Below, in pieces: positions 8,129 to 16,086 of a stretch of DNA of 64,000 nucleotides (the first letter of the stretch is position 1; each line of letters starts with the position of its first letter). The stretch comes from Hyphomicrobium sp. CS1GBMeth3. Its GTDB lineage: Bacteria; Pseudomonadota; Alphaproteobacteria; Rhizobiales; Hyphomicrobiaceae. The position numbers and the translations under genes are program-made. The stretch covers positions 496,001-560,000 of the forward strand of contig NZ_FPHO01000002.1 in the NCBI RefSeq assembly GCF_900117455.1. The letters are read 5' to 3'. The notes beneath the pieces are model-generated. The model was not told where the DNA came from. It made no database searches and was given only the letters and a program-made list of their open reading frames with translations.

Positions 8129-8751
8129 AATACGAGCTCCCGTTGGACGGAGAGAAGGCCCACCATCTCAGCGACTTAAGCCGAATTGTATACCTGTGTA
8201 GTTATGTATTCAACCATTTCCCATGCCATGGGCCTGTTCAGCGCAAGGAACGCCGGCACCGGCCTATATTTTCTTATCGCAACAGCATTGCTTGATTGAG
8301 CGATAGTCTCGAGATTTGCAGCGGCGCAGCGGCCCCTTCATAGTTCAAGCGATCTCTCCGCGCAGCGCTCGCATCAATGCCGACGCCGACCATGAAAGGG
8401 AGAGCTTCCCGAGGTAGGGATCTCCAGTGAATGGGCTTTGGACAAGGAAGCTGTTCTCCAGACCGAGCGCGATCTTCGGAGTTCATGACGAGCTTCGCGC
8501 ATGAAGGTCACGCACCACGCTCCGTTATCGTCGTGACGGTGCAGGAAGTGTTTTTCACTGCAGCAAGGCTCTGCGGCGATCGGATCTCTGGAATACTGAA
8601 AAGCACACCGATCGCTTCCGACCCTCGGAGAAATCGTCAAGGATCAGTTCGATTCGATCACACCTGCGGCGTTGATCGACTACGCGCTCGCGCGCGATGC
8701 CAAGAAGAATATCTATTAATAAGCAAGCCATCGTAGGAAGGAGAATGGCCA
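8129..8751. other. 623-bp intergenic region between araC-type and PepSY genes
   Basis: No complete gene is convincing here. It holds the divergent control region of the iron-uptake block. A TTATCGCAA element at 8274-8282 resembles the receptor-promoter repeat, and a GCGATAG element in opposite orientation lies at 8300-8306. Base composition is lower in GC than the flanking genes. Near its right end, 8600-8719 reads as the tail of a protein without a start codon. Confidence 0.5.
8600..8719 (+). pseudogene. possible 3' remnant of a protein gene
   Basis: An open frame after a stop at 8597 and closed by TAA at 8717 reads as a very protein-like, GC3-biased peptide (segments EIVKDQFDSITP and ALIDYALARDAKKNIY). 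It has no usable start codon, and the frame upstream is closed. It may be the tail of a decayed gene. The family is not recognised. Confidence 0.3.
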
Positions 8752-9906
8752 TTGACTGCGCGTACCGTGCGCATCTGGTACAAGGTGCATCGCTGGACGA
8801 GCATCATCTCGACCGGATTTCTTCTGATGCTCTGCATCACCGGCCTGCCGCTCGTATTCTATCACGACATCCTGCACTGGCAGCATGCCGACCTCGAGCC
8901 GCCGGTTATGGCAGCGGACACACCTGCAGCTTCGCTCGCGGCCGTGGAAGAGGCAGCTCGCGCGCGCCACCCCAATCTGGTCGTCCCATTCATCTCCTGG
9001 GATGAGGACGACCGGAACCTGCTGTTCGTGGGGATGGCGAAGGCTTTCGACTCTCCACCGGAGAGCATCAAGCTGCTTGCCGTCGATGCGCGCACCGCCA
9101 AGGTCCTGGGCGAGCCGAATTTGACCGAAGGGATCATGTATATCCTGCGAACGCTTCACGTCGATATGTTCGCAGGCATCCCGGGAAAACTGTTTCTTGG
9201 CGTGATGGGTCTTCTGTTGCTCGTCGCCATTGGGTCCGGCGTGGTTCTTTATGCGCCCTTCATGCGTCGTCTCGACTTCGGCACGGTGCGCCAGAACCGG
9301 GGAACGCGCATCAAATGGCTCGACCTGCACAATCTCCTTGGCATCGTCACACTGGCGTGGCTCACGGTCGTCGGCGCGACCGGCGTCATCAACACCTGGG
9401 CAGATTCGATTTTCAAGCTGTGGCAGTTCGGGCAGCTCGCCGACATGATCGCACCCTACAAGGACCTCCCCGCTCCGCAGAATCCAATCAGCATCGATGT
9501 TGCCCATCAGGTCGCGATGAAGGCCGCGCCGGAAGGTAGGATTCCCTCGTTCGTGACCTATCCGGGCACTCTGTTCTCTGGCAAGCACCACTACGGCCTC
9601 TTTCTCCGAGGCGAAGAGCACGTGACGGCCAAGCTGCTGACACCGGTGTTGATCGACGCCCAAAGCGGCCAGATCACGGACATGCGCCGCATGCCCTGGT
9701 ACGTTGATGCGCTGTTTGTCTCGCAGCCCCTGCACTTTGGTGACTACGGCGGCCTGCCGATGAAGCTCCTTTGGGTGATCCTGGATCTCATCTCGATCGC
9801 CGTGCTTGCCACAGGACTGTATCTGTTCTTCACGCGTCGCAAGACGGCCGAAGAGGATCTCGGTCTTGGGCGCGCGAACAGAAAGCTTGAGGCAGCGAGC
9901 GCATGA
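8752..9906 (+). CDS. PepSY-associated TM-domain membrane protein (iron-uptake associated)
   Basis: A 384-residue inner-membrane protein of the PepSY_TM family (PF03929), often encoded next to siderophore receptors and thought to act as a reductase or accessory in siderophore-iron release. The N-terminal helix (KVHRWTSIISTGFLLMLCITG) carries the typical His-Arg-Trp. Further helices are near residues 150-180, 195-225 and the C-terminus, with periplasmic PepSY-like stretches between (for example LLAVDARTAKVLG). The start is an uncommon TTG at 8752 with GGAAGGAG 8 nt upstream; the nearby ATG at 8745 is out of frame. Its stop overlaps the next gene's start by 4 bp. Confidence 0.88.
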   Translation: MTARTVRIWYKVHRWTSIISTGFLLMLCITGLPLVFYHDILHWQHADLEPPVMAADTPAASLAAVEEAARARHPNLVVPFISWDEDDRNLLFVGMAKAFDSPPESIKLLAVDARTAKVLGEPNLTEGIMYILRTLHVDMFAGIPGKLFLGVMGLLLLVAIGSGVVLYAPFMRRLDFGTVRQNRGTRIKWLDLHNLLGIVTLAWLTVVGATGVINTWADSIFKLWQFGQLADMIAPYKDLPAPQNPISIDVAHQVAMKAAPEGRIPSFVTYPGTLFSGKHHYGLFLRGEEHVTAKLLTPVLIDAQSGQITDMRRMPWYVDALFVSQPLHFGDYGGLPMKLLWVILDLISIAVLATGLYLFFTRRKTAEEDLGLGRANRKLEAASA

Positions 9907-10115
9907 TGAAAAACTCGTCCGCATCTCGCGCCCGCGCCGCTGAGCGTTCTCTCTGGCGCATTTTTTTCGCTCCCGCGCTGATCGCGCTGGCCAGCTCGGT
10001 CGGGCTCATCTCGGGGCTTGTCGGGGATGGGCTGATGGACGCCATCGCTTGGATTGGCTTGGGCGCACCTGTGGCGGCCAGTGCATTCTACGTCTTTGCG
10101 CGGAGCAGCGACTGA
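9903..10115 (+). CDS. small two-helix membrane protein in the PepSY operon
   Basis: A 70-residue protein with a basic N-terminus (SSASRARAAERSLW) and two predicted transmembrane helices (IFFAPALIALASSVGLISGL and AIAWIGLGAPVAASAFYVFA). The ATG overlaps the PepSY stop as ATGA, indicating translational coupling. Small proteins of this kind commonly follow PepSY_TM genes in iron-uptake loci. No catalytic residues are seen, so it is probably a partner or stabiliser of the PepSY protein. Confidence 0.75.
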   Translation: MMKNSSASRARAAERSLWRIFFAPALIALASSVGLISGLVGDGLMDAIAWIGLGAPVAASAFYVFARSSD

Positions 10116-10178
10116 CTACGAGGCGCGTTGGCTAGTCATTTGGGTGCAAAACGTCCGCTTGACGTCGGCGCAATCCCA

Positions 10179-10436
10179 TTAGGGGCTCAGGCCCTTCATG
10201 CTCGTACGGCTGGCCGAAGTCTGCGTCCGGGTGAAAAGCCGGTCGTCATTCGCCGACGGCAAAGTCTCACTGATCCCTCGCGGGCACTCACATGCAAAAG
10301 GATCGATCGCGCGCTCGACCTCGAGCGCCCAGGTCTCTGCGTCGCGCCGGCGAAGAAACGTGTCTGATGCGTCGCGGCCCTTGCGACGAACCTGCGCACG
10401 CCAGCGCCCTGAGTTGAGTCTTGCGAAGGTAGCCAT
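10179..10436 (-). pseudogene. truncated tyrosine-type site-specific integrase (N-terminal fragment)
   Basis: The first 40 or so residues (MATFARLNSGRWRAQVRRKG, then TFLRRRDAETWALEVERAID) are those of the arm-type DNA-binding domain of phage/island integrases. The frame then diverges and stops after about 85 codons, so the core-binding and catalytic (R...HxxR...Y) domains are absent; intact family members are about 330-400 residues. It is transcribed away from dusA, whose 5' end lies about 120 bp beyond its start. It is best read as the relic of an element that integrated at the dusA 5' end. The ATG at 10436 is preferred; a GTG at 10445 lies in the same frame. Confidence 0.7.
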
Positions 10437-10518
10437 CGTGTGCACTCACTCGCCGCGTGCGAATCCTGTGCAGTAAGACGCAGAATTCGCGGGACGTTCC
10501 TGAGAACGAGTGCACACG
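10437..10518. repeat. 11-bp inverted repeat between integrase remnant and dusA
   Basis: CGTGTGCACTC at 10437-10447 is the exact reverse complement of GAGTGCACACG at 10508-10518, with 60 bp between. The left arm overlaps the integrase start region. It could be arm-type integrase/excisionase binding sites or an operator of the lost element. Confidence 0.5.
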
Positions 10519-10553
10519 TTCATTCTTTACCCTTTGAAACTGCGTAAAAATAC

Positions 10554-11555
10554 GTGAAAAATCAAGAGCATAGGTTCTGCGGGGCACCCATGATGGATTG
10601 GACGGACCGGCATTGCCGGACTTTCCATCGCATCATGACGCGTAACGCGCGGCTCTACACGGAGATGGTGACCGCCGAGGCGGTGATCCACGGCGATCGG
10701 GCGCGGCTTCTGGGCTTCGATGCCGCCGAGCGCCCGCTGGCGCTTCAGCTCGGCGGATCGGATCCGGCGAAGCTCGCGGACGCGGCGGCCATCGGCGAGG
10801 CTTTGGGCTACGACGAGATCAACCTCAATGTGGGATGTCCGTCCGACCGCGTGCAGGAGGGCCGGTTCGGTGCCTGTCTGATGGCGGAGCCGGAAGTGGT
10901 GGCGGCGTGTTCGGCCGCGATGCGCGCCAGCGTCAAGATTCCGGTCACCGTGAAATGTCGCATCGGCATCGACGATCAGGACAGCGAGGCGGCTCTCTCG
11001 CGCTTTGTCGCGACGGTTGCGGACGCGGGCGTCACGCTCTTCATCGTGCATGCGCGCAAGGCCTGGCTTGGCGGGCTCTCTCCAAAGGAGAACCGTGAGG
11101 TGCCGCCGCTCGACTACGGGCGCGTCTATCGGCTCAAAGAAGTGCGGCCCGATCTCACGATCGTGCTCAACGGCGGCGTCGAGACGCTCGAGGCGTCGGC
11201 GGCGCATCTCGAGCACGTGGATGGTGTCATGCTCGGGCGCGCTGCCTATCAGACGCCGTATCTGCTCGCGGGCGTGGATCAGGCCTTGTTCGGCTCCGAC
11301 GCGCCTGTGCTTTCGCGTGGCGAGGTCCTGTCGCGACTCGTGCCTTACGTCCGGGCGCATCTGGAGCAGGGTGGGCGTCTCAACTCGGTGACACGGCACA
11401 TTCTGGGTCTCTATCACGGTCAGCCGCGCGCGCGGCAGTTCCGGCGCCATCTTTCGGAGCATGGCGTCGGCGAGGGGCCAGGGCTCGATGTTCTGCTGGA
11501 TGCGATTGCGATTGCCGAGGGGCAGGTCCCGGCCATCGGCGTCGCTGCGGAATAG
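10554..11555 (+). CDS. dusA: tRNA-dihydrouridine(20/20a) synthase DusA
   Basis: A 333-residue FMN-dependent enzyme reducing uridine 20/20a in the tRNA D-loop. It has the DusA N-terminal APMMDWTDRHCRTFHR, the catalytic cysteine in NLNVGCPSDRV, the substrate-loop HARKAWLGGLSPKENR and the FMN phosphate-site segment LNGGV...GVMLGRAAY. The start is a GTG at 10554 without an evident ribosome-binding site. The residues just before APMMDWTD (RFCG) depart from the usual RFSV, compatible with a 5' end rebuilt by an integration event. A TSUP transporter gene follows after 12 bp. Confidence 0.95.
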   Translation: MKNQEHRFCGAPMMDWTDRHCRTFHRIMTRNARLYTEMVTAEAVIHGDRARLLGFDAAERPLALQLGGSDPAKLADAAAIGEALGYDEINLNVGCPSDRVQEGRFGACLMAEPEVVAACSAAMRASVKIPVTVKCRIGIDDQDSEAALSRFVATVADAGVTLFIVHARKAWLGGLSPKENREVPPLDYGRVYRLKEVRPDLTIVLNGGVETLEASAAHLEHVDGVMLGRAAYQTPYLLAGVDQALFGSDAPVLSRGEVLSRLVPYVRAHLEQGGRLNSVTRHILGLYHGQPRARQFRRHLSEHGVGEGPGLDVLLDAIAIAEGQVPAIGVAAE

Positions 11556-11567
11556 GAGCTGCTCTCC

Positions 11568-12395
11568 ATGACTACCGTTCTCGGCAACAGCGATCTGCTG
11601 TGGCTCGTGCTCGCGCTCCTTTCCGGCGGTCTGGTAGCGGGCTTTCTCGCTGGGCTACTCGGCATCGGGGGTGGCGGTGTGCTGGTGCCCGTGCTCTTCG
11701 AGACGTTCGGTCTGCTACAGGTGCCCGAGTCCGTGCGGATGCAGATGGTGCTCGGGACATCTTTCGCCATCATCGTGCCGACGGCTCTGCAATCCTTTCG
11801 CTCGCATCTCGCGCGCGGCGCGGTCGACACGACTGTGCTGCGCCGGCTTGGCCCGTACGTGGTCGCTGGCGTCATCGCCGGCGTCGGGCTCGTGTCGCTG
11901 GTGTCGGGCGCGGCGCTCAAGTGGGTGTGGATCGTTTGCGGCGGCCTTCTCGCGATCAAGATGATGTTGGGACGGGAGGACTGGCGGTTCGCGGACGACG
12001 TTCCCAACAACTGGGTCGTTCGCCTCGTGGCGTTCGTGGTCGGTATGATCTCAACGCTGATGAGCATCGGCGGCGGCATGTTCCTGGTGACGCTGTTCAC
12101 GCTCTGCGGCTGGTCCATTCTGAAGGCCGTCGCGACATCGAGCGGCTTCGGGCCGCTGATCGCGATTCCAGGGCTCATCGGCTATGCGTGGGCCGGCTGG
12201 GGCAATCCGGATCTGCCGCCGTTCTCGTTGGGCTTCATCAGCCTGCTCGGCGCGGCCATCGTCATTCCGGCGAGCGTGCTTACGGCGCCGCTGGGTGTGC
12301 GCGTGGCACACGGCCTGCCGCGGCGCAAACTCGAAGTGGCGTTCGCGCTCTTCCTTACCGCGGTGGCGGTGCGCCTTCTGATCTCGACGCTGTAG
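11568..12395 (+). CDS. TSUP family transporter (TauE/SafE sulfite exporter-like)
   Basis: A 275-residue inner-membrane protein with about eight hydrophobic helices in two homologous halves. Each half carries the glycine-rich TSUP motif: FLAGLLGIGGGGVLVPVL near residue 27 and MISTLMSIGGGMFLVTLFTL near residue 160. The family (PF01925) exports sulfite, sulfonates or related organic anions; the substrate here is not deducible. AGGAG lies 9 nt before the ATG, and the 12-bp gap to dusA suggests a shared transcript. It is convergent with the small membrane gene downstream. Confidence 0.9.
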   Translation: MTTVLGNSDLLWLVLALLSGGLVAGFLAGLLGIGGGGVLVPVLFETFGLLQVPESVRMQMVLGTSFAIIVPTALQSFRSHLARGAVDTTVLRRLGPYVVAGVIAGVGLVSLVSGAALKWVWIVCGGLLAIKMMLGREDWRFADDVPNNWVVRLVAFVVGMISTLMSIGGGMFLVTLFTLCGWSILKAVATSSGFGPLIAIPGLIGYAWAGWGNPDLPPFSLGFISLLGAAIVIPASVLTAPLGVRVAHGLPRRKLEVAFALFLTAVAVRLLISTL

Positions 12396-12407
12396 CCGTC
12401 ACGAGGG

Positions 12408-12653
12408 CTATGTTCGCAAATCGAGGACCCCGGCCACGAAGTAAGCCGGGATTATGATGGCGTCGATGAGCGCCACCACAATGAGCGGTGTCGGTTGATT
12501 GGTGCTGTTGACTGCTATGGCGACGATCAACAGGATAATCGAAACAGAGCCGGCGGTCAGGGCGAGCGCCGTATTACGGGACGCACGCCAGTTGACCTTC
12601 CCGCTCAGGCTCCATTGCATAGGCCATTGAGCGTCGCCGGGCGTGTTGCTCAC
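12408..12653 (-). CDS. small hypothetical membrane protein (81 aa)
   Basis: The frame encodes a polar, tryptophan-containing N-terminus (DAQWPMQWSLSGKVNW) followed by two hydrophobic helices (ALALTAGSVSIILLIVAIAV and LIVVALIDAIIIPAYFVAGV). This looks like a genuine two-helix membrane protein. The start is a GTG without a clear ribosome-binding site, so the exact 5' end is uncertain. It lies between the TSUP gene (convergent) and the phosphomutase gene (same strand, upstream). No family is recognised. Confidence 0.5.
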   Translation of the reverse strand: MSNTPGDAQWPMQWSLSGKVNWRASRNTALALTAGSVSIILLIVAIAVNSTNQPTPLIVVALIDAIIIPAYFVAGVLDLRT

Positions 12654-12784
12654 CGCCCATGCCGCGAAAGCCGCGATCAGGAGCGCGCCTTTTGCGGCGA
12701 TAAGATTTGCGACAAGTATGGCAATCCCTCGATTTTTCTTCGAAGGGATTTGAGCACACTCGTGCGTCCACGCGTCTTCAGGCT

Positions 12785-14284
12785 TCAGATCTTCTGATTG
12801 TACTCGCCGACCTCGGGGAACTTGGCGAGGCGGGCCTCGATGTCGCGGAAGATGGCGACCTTGTTCGCCTCCGACACCGGGCTCTCGACGACGATTACCA
12901 ACTCGGGTTTGTTGGACGACGCGCGCACGAGGCCCCAGGTGCCGTCCTCGAGCGTCACGCGCACGCCGTTGACGGTGACGAGGTCGCGGATCTTCTGGCC
13001 GGCCACCGTGCCGCCGTTCTTGGCCAGGGCCTCATAATCGGCGACGACCTTCTCGACCACGCCGTACTTCTTCTCGTCGTCGCAGTGGGGCGACATGGTC
13101 GGGGACTGGTAGGTCTTGGGCAGCGCGCGGCGCAGGTCGGCGATGGTCTTGCCTTCGGCGCGGTCGAGCATGTCGCAAACGGCGATGGCCGCGACGAGGC
13201 CGTCATCATAGCCGCGGCCGAGCGGTGGCTGGAAGAAGAAGTGGCCGCTCTTCTCGAAGCCGACCAGCGCCTTCTGCTCGAAGGTGTAGCGCTTCATGTA
13301 GGAATGGCCGGTCTTCCAATAGAGGGTTTTTGCGCCGGCCGCCTCGAGCACCGGATCGGTCATGAAAAGGCCCGTGGATTTCACGTCGGCGACGAATACA
13401 GGGTTTTTGTGAATGGCCGAGATATCGCGCGCCAGCATGACGCCGACCGTGTCGGCGAAGATCTCGTGGCCCTCGTTGTCGACGACGCCGCAGCGATCGC
13501 CGTCACCGTCGAAGCCGAAGCCGACGTCGGCATTGTTCGCCACCACCGCTTCCGCGATGGCATGCAGCATCTTCATGTCCTCGGGATTCGGATTGTAGCG
13601 CGGGAAGCTGTGGTCCAGCTTGGCGTCGAGCGGCACCACCTCGCAGCCGATGGCTTCCAGAACCTGCGGCGCGAAGGCGCCGGCCGTGCCGTTGCCGCAG
13701 GCGGCCACGACCTTGAGCTTGCGCTTGAGCTTCGGGCGGTCGGCGAGCGCCTTCATATAACGCTCGGCGAGATCCTGCACGAAGATGTAGCGTCCGCCCG
13801 ACCGGGGCTTGAAGTTGCCAGCGAGCACGATCTCCTTCAGGCGGCTCATCTCGTCGGGCCCGAAGGTCAACGGGCGGGCGAGGCCCATCTTGATGCCAGT
13901 CCAGCCATTGTCGTTGTGGGAGGCCGTCACCATGCCGACGCCTTCGACGTCGAGCTCGAACTGGGCGAAGTAGGCCATCGGGGAGAGCGCGAGCCCGATG
14001 TCGTGCACCTCGAAGCCGCCGGCCAGCAGGCCCGTGATCAGCGCCTGCTTCACGGAGGCCGAGTACCAGCGGAAATCGTGGCCGACTACGATGCGTCGCG
14101 GCACGCCGCGCTCATCGAACAGCGTCGCCATGCCGAGCCCGACGGCGTTGAGCCCCATCAGGTTGATCTCCTGCGGGAACAGCCAGCGCGCGTCGTACTC
14201 TCGGAAGCCGGTGGGCTTCACGAGGGGCAGGCGTTCGAAATCGGCAGTGTTGGGGACGAGATCAGCACGGGGTTTGGGAAACAT
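12785..14284 (-). CDS. phosphomannomutase/phosphoglucomutase
   Basis: A 499-residue alpha-D-phosphohexomutase interconverting hexose-1- and hexose-6-phosphates for surface polysaccharide precursors. All four active-site loops are visible: phosphoserine loop TASHND (S122), metal loop DGDGDR (259-264), sugar-specificity loop GFEKSGHF, and phosphate-binding loop RASSNKPEL near the C-terminus. Length and loop sequences fit the bifunctional PMM/PGM (AlgC/ManB) group rather than GlmM. It is transcribed alone; about 200 bp separate it from the retropepsin gene upstream. The 534-codon plus-strand frame over the same DNA is antisense shadow. Confidence 0.94.
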   Translation of the reverse strand: MFPKPRADLVPNTADFERLPLVKPTGFREYDARWLFPQEINLMGLNAVGLGMATLFDERGVPRRIVVGHDFRWYSASVKQALITGLLAGGFEVHDIGLALSPMAYFAQFELDVEGVGMVTASHNDNGWTGIKMGLARPLTFGPDEMSRLKEIVLAGNFKPRSGGRYIFVQDLAERYMKALADRPKLKRKLKVVAACGNGTAGAFAPQVLEAIGCEVVPLDAKLDHSFPRYNPNPEDMKMLHAIAEAVVANNADVGFGFDGDGDRCGVVDNEGHEIFADTVGVMLARDISAIHKNPVFVADVKSTGLFMTDPVLEAAGAKTLYWKTGHSYMKRYTFEQKALVGFEKSGHFFFQPPLGRGYDDGLVAAIAVCDMLDRAEGKTIADLRRALPKTYQSPTMSPHCDDEKKYGVVEKVVADYEALAKNGGTVAGQKIRDLVTVNGVRVTLEDGTWGLVRASSNKPELVIVVESPVSEANKVAIFRDIEARLAKFPEVGEYNQKI

Positions 14285-14482
14285 CGACCAACCTTATTCG
14301 GGCTCAGATGATTTGCGCGGAGGTGCGCGAGACGGGATGGGTGATGGAAAAGGAATGGGGCGAAATGCGGTGCGGTCTGGGTCCGTATACGGCGCTTTTA
14401 TGCCCCATCGCCAGGCGTCCTGCCAGGGACCCCCGCAAGGCAACGCGCGAAATGGCTAATCGTTCGAGGGGAGGGGGCGAGG

Positions 14483-15112
14483 CTACTCGGTCAGCGTCAG
14501 GCGGCCAGAGCTGATGTCGACACGGGCGAGCCGGGAAAGAAAGCTCATACCTAGCAGCGTCTTCGCGAGGCGGCCGCGCTCCGTCACGGCTGCGCGCACG
14601 TTGCGGACGGTGATGCGCCCAATCGTCACGCGCTCGAGCGTGACCGGAGCCACGGCCGCGACGCCGTTGGCCGTGCTCACCTGGGCGGTGAAGTCGGACG
14701 GTCTGAGGCGCAGCCCGGCGCGTTCCGCATCCTCGTAGGTCAATGCAACCATAGAAGCGCCGGTGTCGACCATGACATCCAGCGGCCGGCCGTTGATCTC
14801 AGCGCGAGCATAGTAGTGGCCGTCGGTGTCGGCATCGAGGTGCTCGCTGCCGGTGCCGCTTGTTGTCGGGGGGAGGGGTGTCTCGATCGCCAACTCGGAG
14901 GAGGCGGGCGGTTGCTCGACGCCGAGGGCCGAGCCGATCGCCGTGCGTAGCGTCTCGTAGTGCACGACGCCCGCGACGAGCACCGTGGCTGCGGCGGCCC
15001 AGCTTGCCAGCTCGCCCAGCAGAGATCGTGTGCCGGAGGAAAGCCCCATGGATCGCGACGCTCCCGGTCGAGGCTCTCCGTCCGCGAGGCCCCGTTCTGC
15101 CGACGCTCTCAC
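14483..15112 (-). CDS. TIGR02281-type retropepsin-like aspartic protease (second of a tandem pair)
   Basis: A 209-residue membrane-anchored protein with one N-terminal transmembrane helix (about residues 37-55) and a C-terminal single-lobe aspartic protease domain. The catalytic motif is VMVDTGASMVALT and the domain closes with the LLGMSFLSRL motif (equivalent of the ILG flap-side segment). Such clan AA proteases act as homodimers. Substrate is unknown, probably periplasmic. The GTG start overlaps the stop of the preceding paralogue by 4 bp (GTGA), implying translational coupling. Sequence similarity to its neighbour (VDTGAS, VSTANG, LLGMSFL) indicates a tandem duplication. Confidence 0.88.
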   Translation of the reverse strand: MRASAERGLADGEPRPGASRSMGLSSGTRSLLGELASWAAAATVLVAGVVHYETLRTAIGSALGVEQPPASSELAIETPLPPTTSGTGSEHLDADTDGHYYARAEINGRPLDVMVDTGASMVALTYEDAERAGLRLRPSDFTAQVSTANGVAAVAPVTLERVTIGRITVRNVRAAVTERGRLAKTLLGMSFLSRLARVDISSGRLTLTE

Positions 15113-15816
15113 CCTCGCAGGGTCAGGAAATCGCCGGAGAATTCATACGAGCGCAAACGCTTTAAGAAACTCATACCGAGCAGGTTCTCGTTGAGCGCGC
15201 CGGGCTGGGCGACGAGCGCTTCGACATCGCGCACCTCGAGTGGTCCGACGGATACCGACTTCAGGCGGACGGGGGCAGCGAAGGTCGTGCCGTTGGCCGT
15301 CGAAACAGGTGTGGTGAAGGTGAGCGCGTCGGTATCGATGCCGATGCGCGCGGCGTCGGCGGGCTTCAGCACGACGGTCGACGCGCCGGTGTCGACGAGC
15401 ATCGAGAGGCTGACGCCATTGGCGGCGCCGCGGGCCACGAAATGCCCGTTCCCCTGGCGGCGCAGGCGCACGGCCTGCTCGCCCGTCGGCGTGGTGTCAA
15501 CCAGGAGCGTATGTCCAGGGGGCAGCACCTCACCGGCCACGCGGTAGGCGACCGTGCGCAGCTCCTCGCGGTAGGTGTAGGCGACGATCAGCGCCAGTGC
15601 GATGCCGAGCCAGGTTGCGGCGTGGCGCACGGCCTCGCGCTTGCGGCCGTGATAGTCGCCGCTCAGCGTCGCGAGGTAGAGGAGGCCGAGCGCCAGCAGG
15701 CCGGCGAGGTAGCCGATGTTGTCACCGATGATGCCGGTGATCTCGCCCGTGTCGCCGGAGAGTGACCAGAACAGTGCGATCAGGCCGGCCAGAATAAGAA
15801 GCAGGACAGCAAGCAT
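15109..15816 (-). CDS. TIGR02281-type retropepsin-like aspartic protease (first of a tandem pair)
   Basis: A 235-residue protein with three N-terminal hydrophobic helices (LAVLLLILAGLIALFW, IGYLAGLLALGLLYLA, TWLGIALALIVAYTY) and a C-terminal clan AA aspartic protease domain. The catalytic MLVDTGASTVVL is followed by PVSTANGTTF and ENLLGMSFLKRL. It differs from its tandem partner in having more membrane segments. Two bases separate its start from the stop of the DUF1289 gene, a conserved neighbourhood in this order. Active dimers or a heterodimer with the next gene product are possible but unproven. Confidence 0.88.
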   Translation of the reverse strand: MLAVLLLILAGLIALFWSLSGDTGEITGIIGDNIGYLAGLLALGLLYLATLSGDYHGRKREAVRHAATWLGIALALIVAYTYREELRTVAYRVAGEVLPPGHTLLVDTTPTGEQAVRLRRQGNGHFVARGAANGVSLSMLVDTGASTVVLKPADAARIGIDTDALTFTTPVSTANGTTFAAPVRLKSVSVGPLEVRDVEALVAQPGALNENLLGMSFLKRLRSYEFSGDFLTLRG

Positions 15817-15818
15817 GG

Positions 15819-16010
15819 CTAGGGTATATCCGGAAGGGCGCCGCCCTTCCCGGCCGGCGCGCCGCGTGTGTTGAGCTCCTGCATGATCCTGCGGCGCTCG
15901 GCGTCGGTATAGGACGTCCAGCGGGCGATCTCATGACGCGAGCGTCGGCACCCCCGGCACAGGCCGTCGGCCGCTTCGATGACGCAGATCTGGATGCAAG
16001 GGGATTCCAT
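15819..16010 (-). CDS. DUF1289 small cysteine-motif protein (63 aa)
   Basis: Short protein starting MESPCIQICVIEAADGLCRG; the cysteines (C5, C9, C18, C21) and the downstream IARWTSYTDAERRRIM match DUF1289 (PF06945), a small probable metal-binding family of unknown role. The start is placed at the ATG whose product begins at the conserved SPCxxxC, although the frame stays open upstream through an antisense stretch of the kinase gene. It is separated by 2 bp from the retropepsin gene and about 76 bp from the kinase stop, so all four minus-strand genes may be one operon. Confidence 0.85.
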   Translation of the reverse strand: MESPCIQICVIEAADGLCRGCRRSRHEIARWTSYTDAERRRIMQELNTRGAPAGKGGALPDIP

Positions 16011-16086
16011 CGCCGGCAATCTAGGCAGTCTCGCGCGGTCGCTCAAGCGCCTGGGGCCGCGGCAAACGGCCGGCAGGCCCCTGATT

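Noticed and set aside
8431-8736. 101-codon plus-strand frame in the iron-uptake intergenic region
   Set aside because: No ribosome-binding site, no recognised domain and atypical composition; it also overlaps a more protein-like frame in another phase.
8716-9924. 402-codon minus-strand frame opposite the PepSY gene
   Set aside because: No domain is visible, it is rich in His/Arg/Asp typical of shadows, and the plus strand encodes a clear PepSY membrane protein.
12721-12752. Inverted repeat downstream of the phosphomutase as a terminator
   Set aside because: The stem AATCCCT/AGGGATT exists, but the T run is in the loop and none follows on the minus strand.
12707-14311. 534-codon plus-strand frame opposite the phosphomutase gene
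   Set aside because: All active-site loops of the phosphohexomutase are on the minus strand; the plus frame is a shadow with skewed composition.
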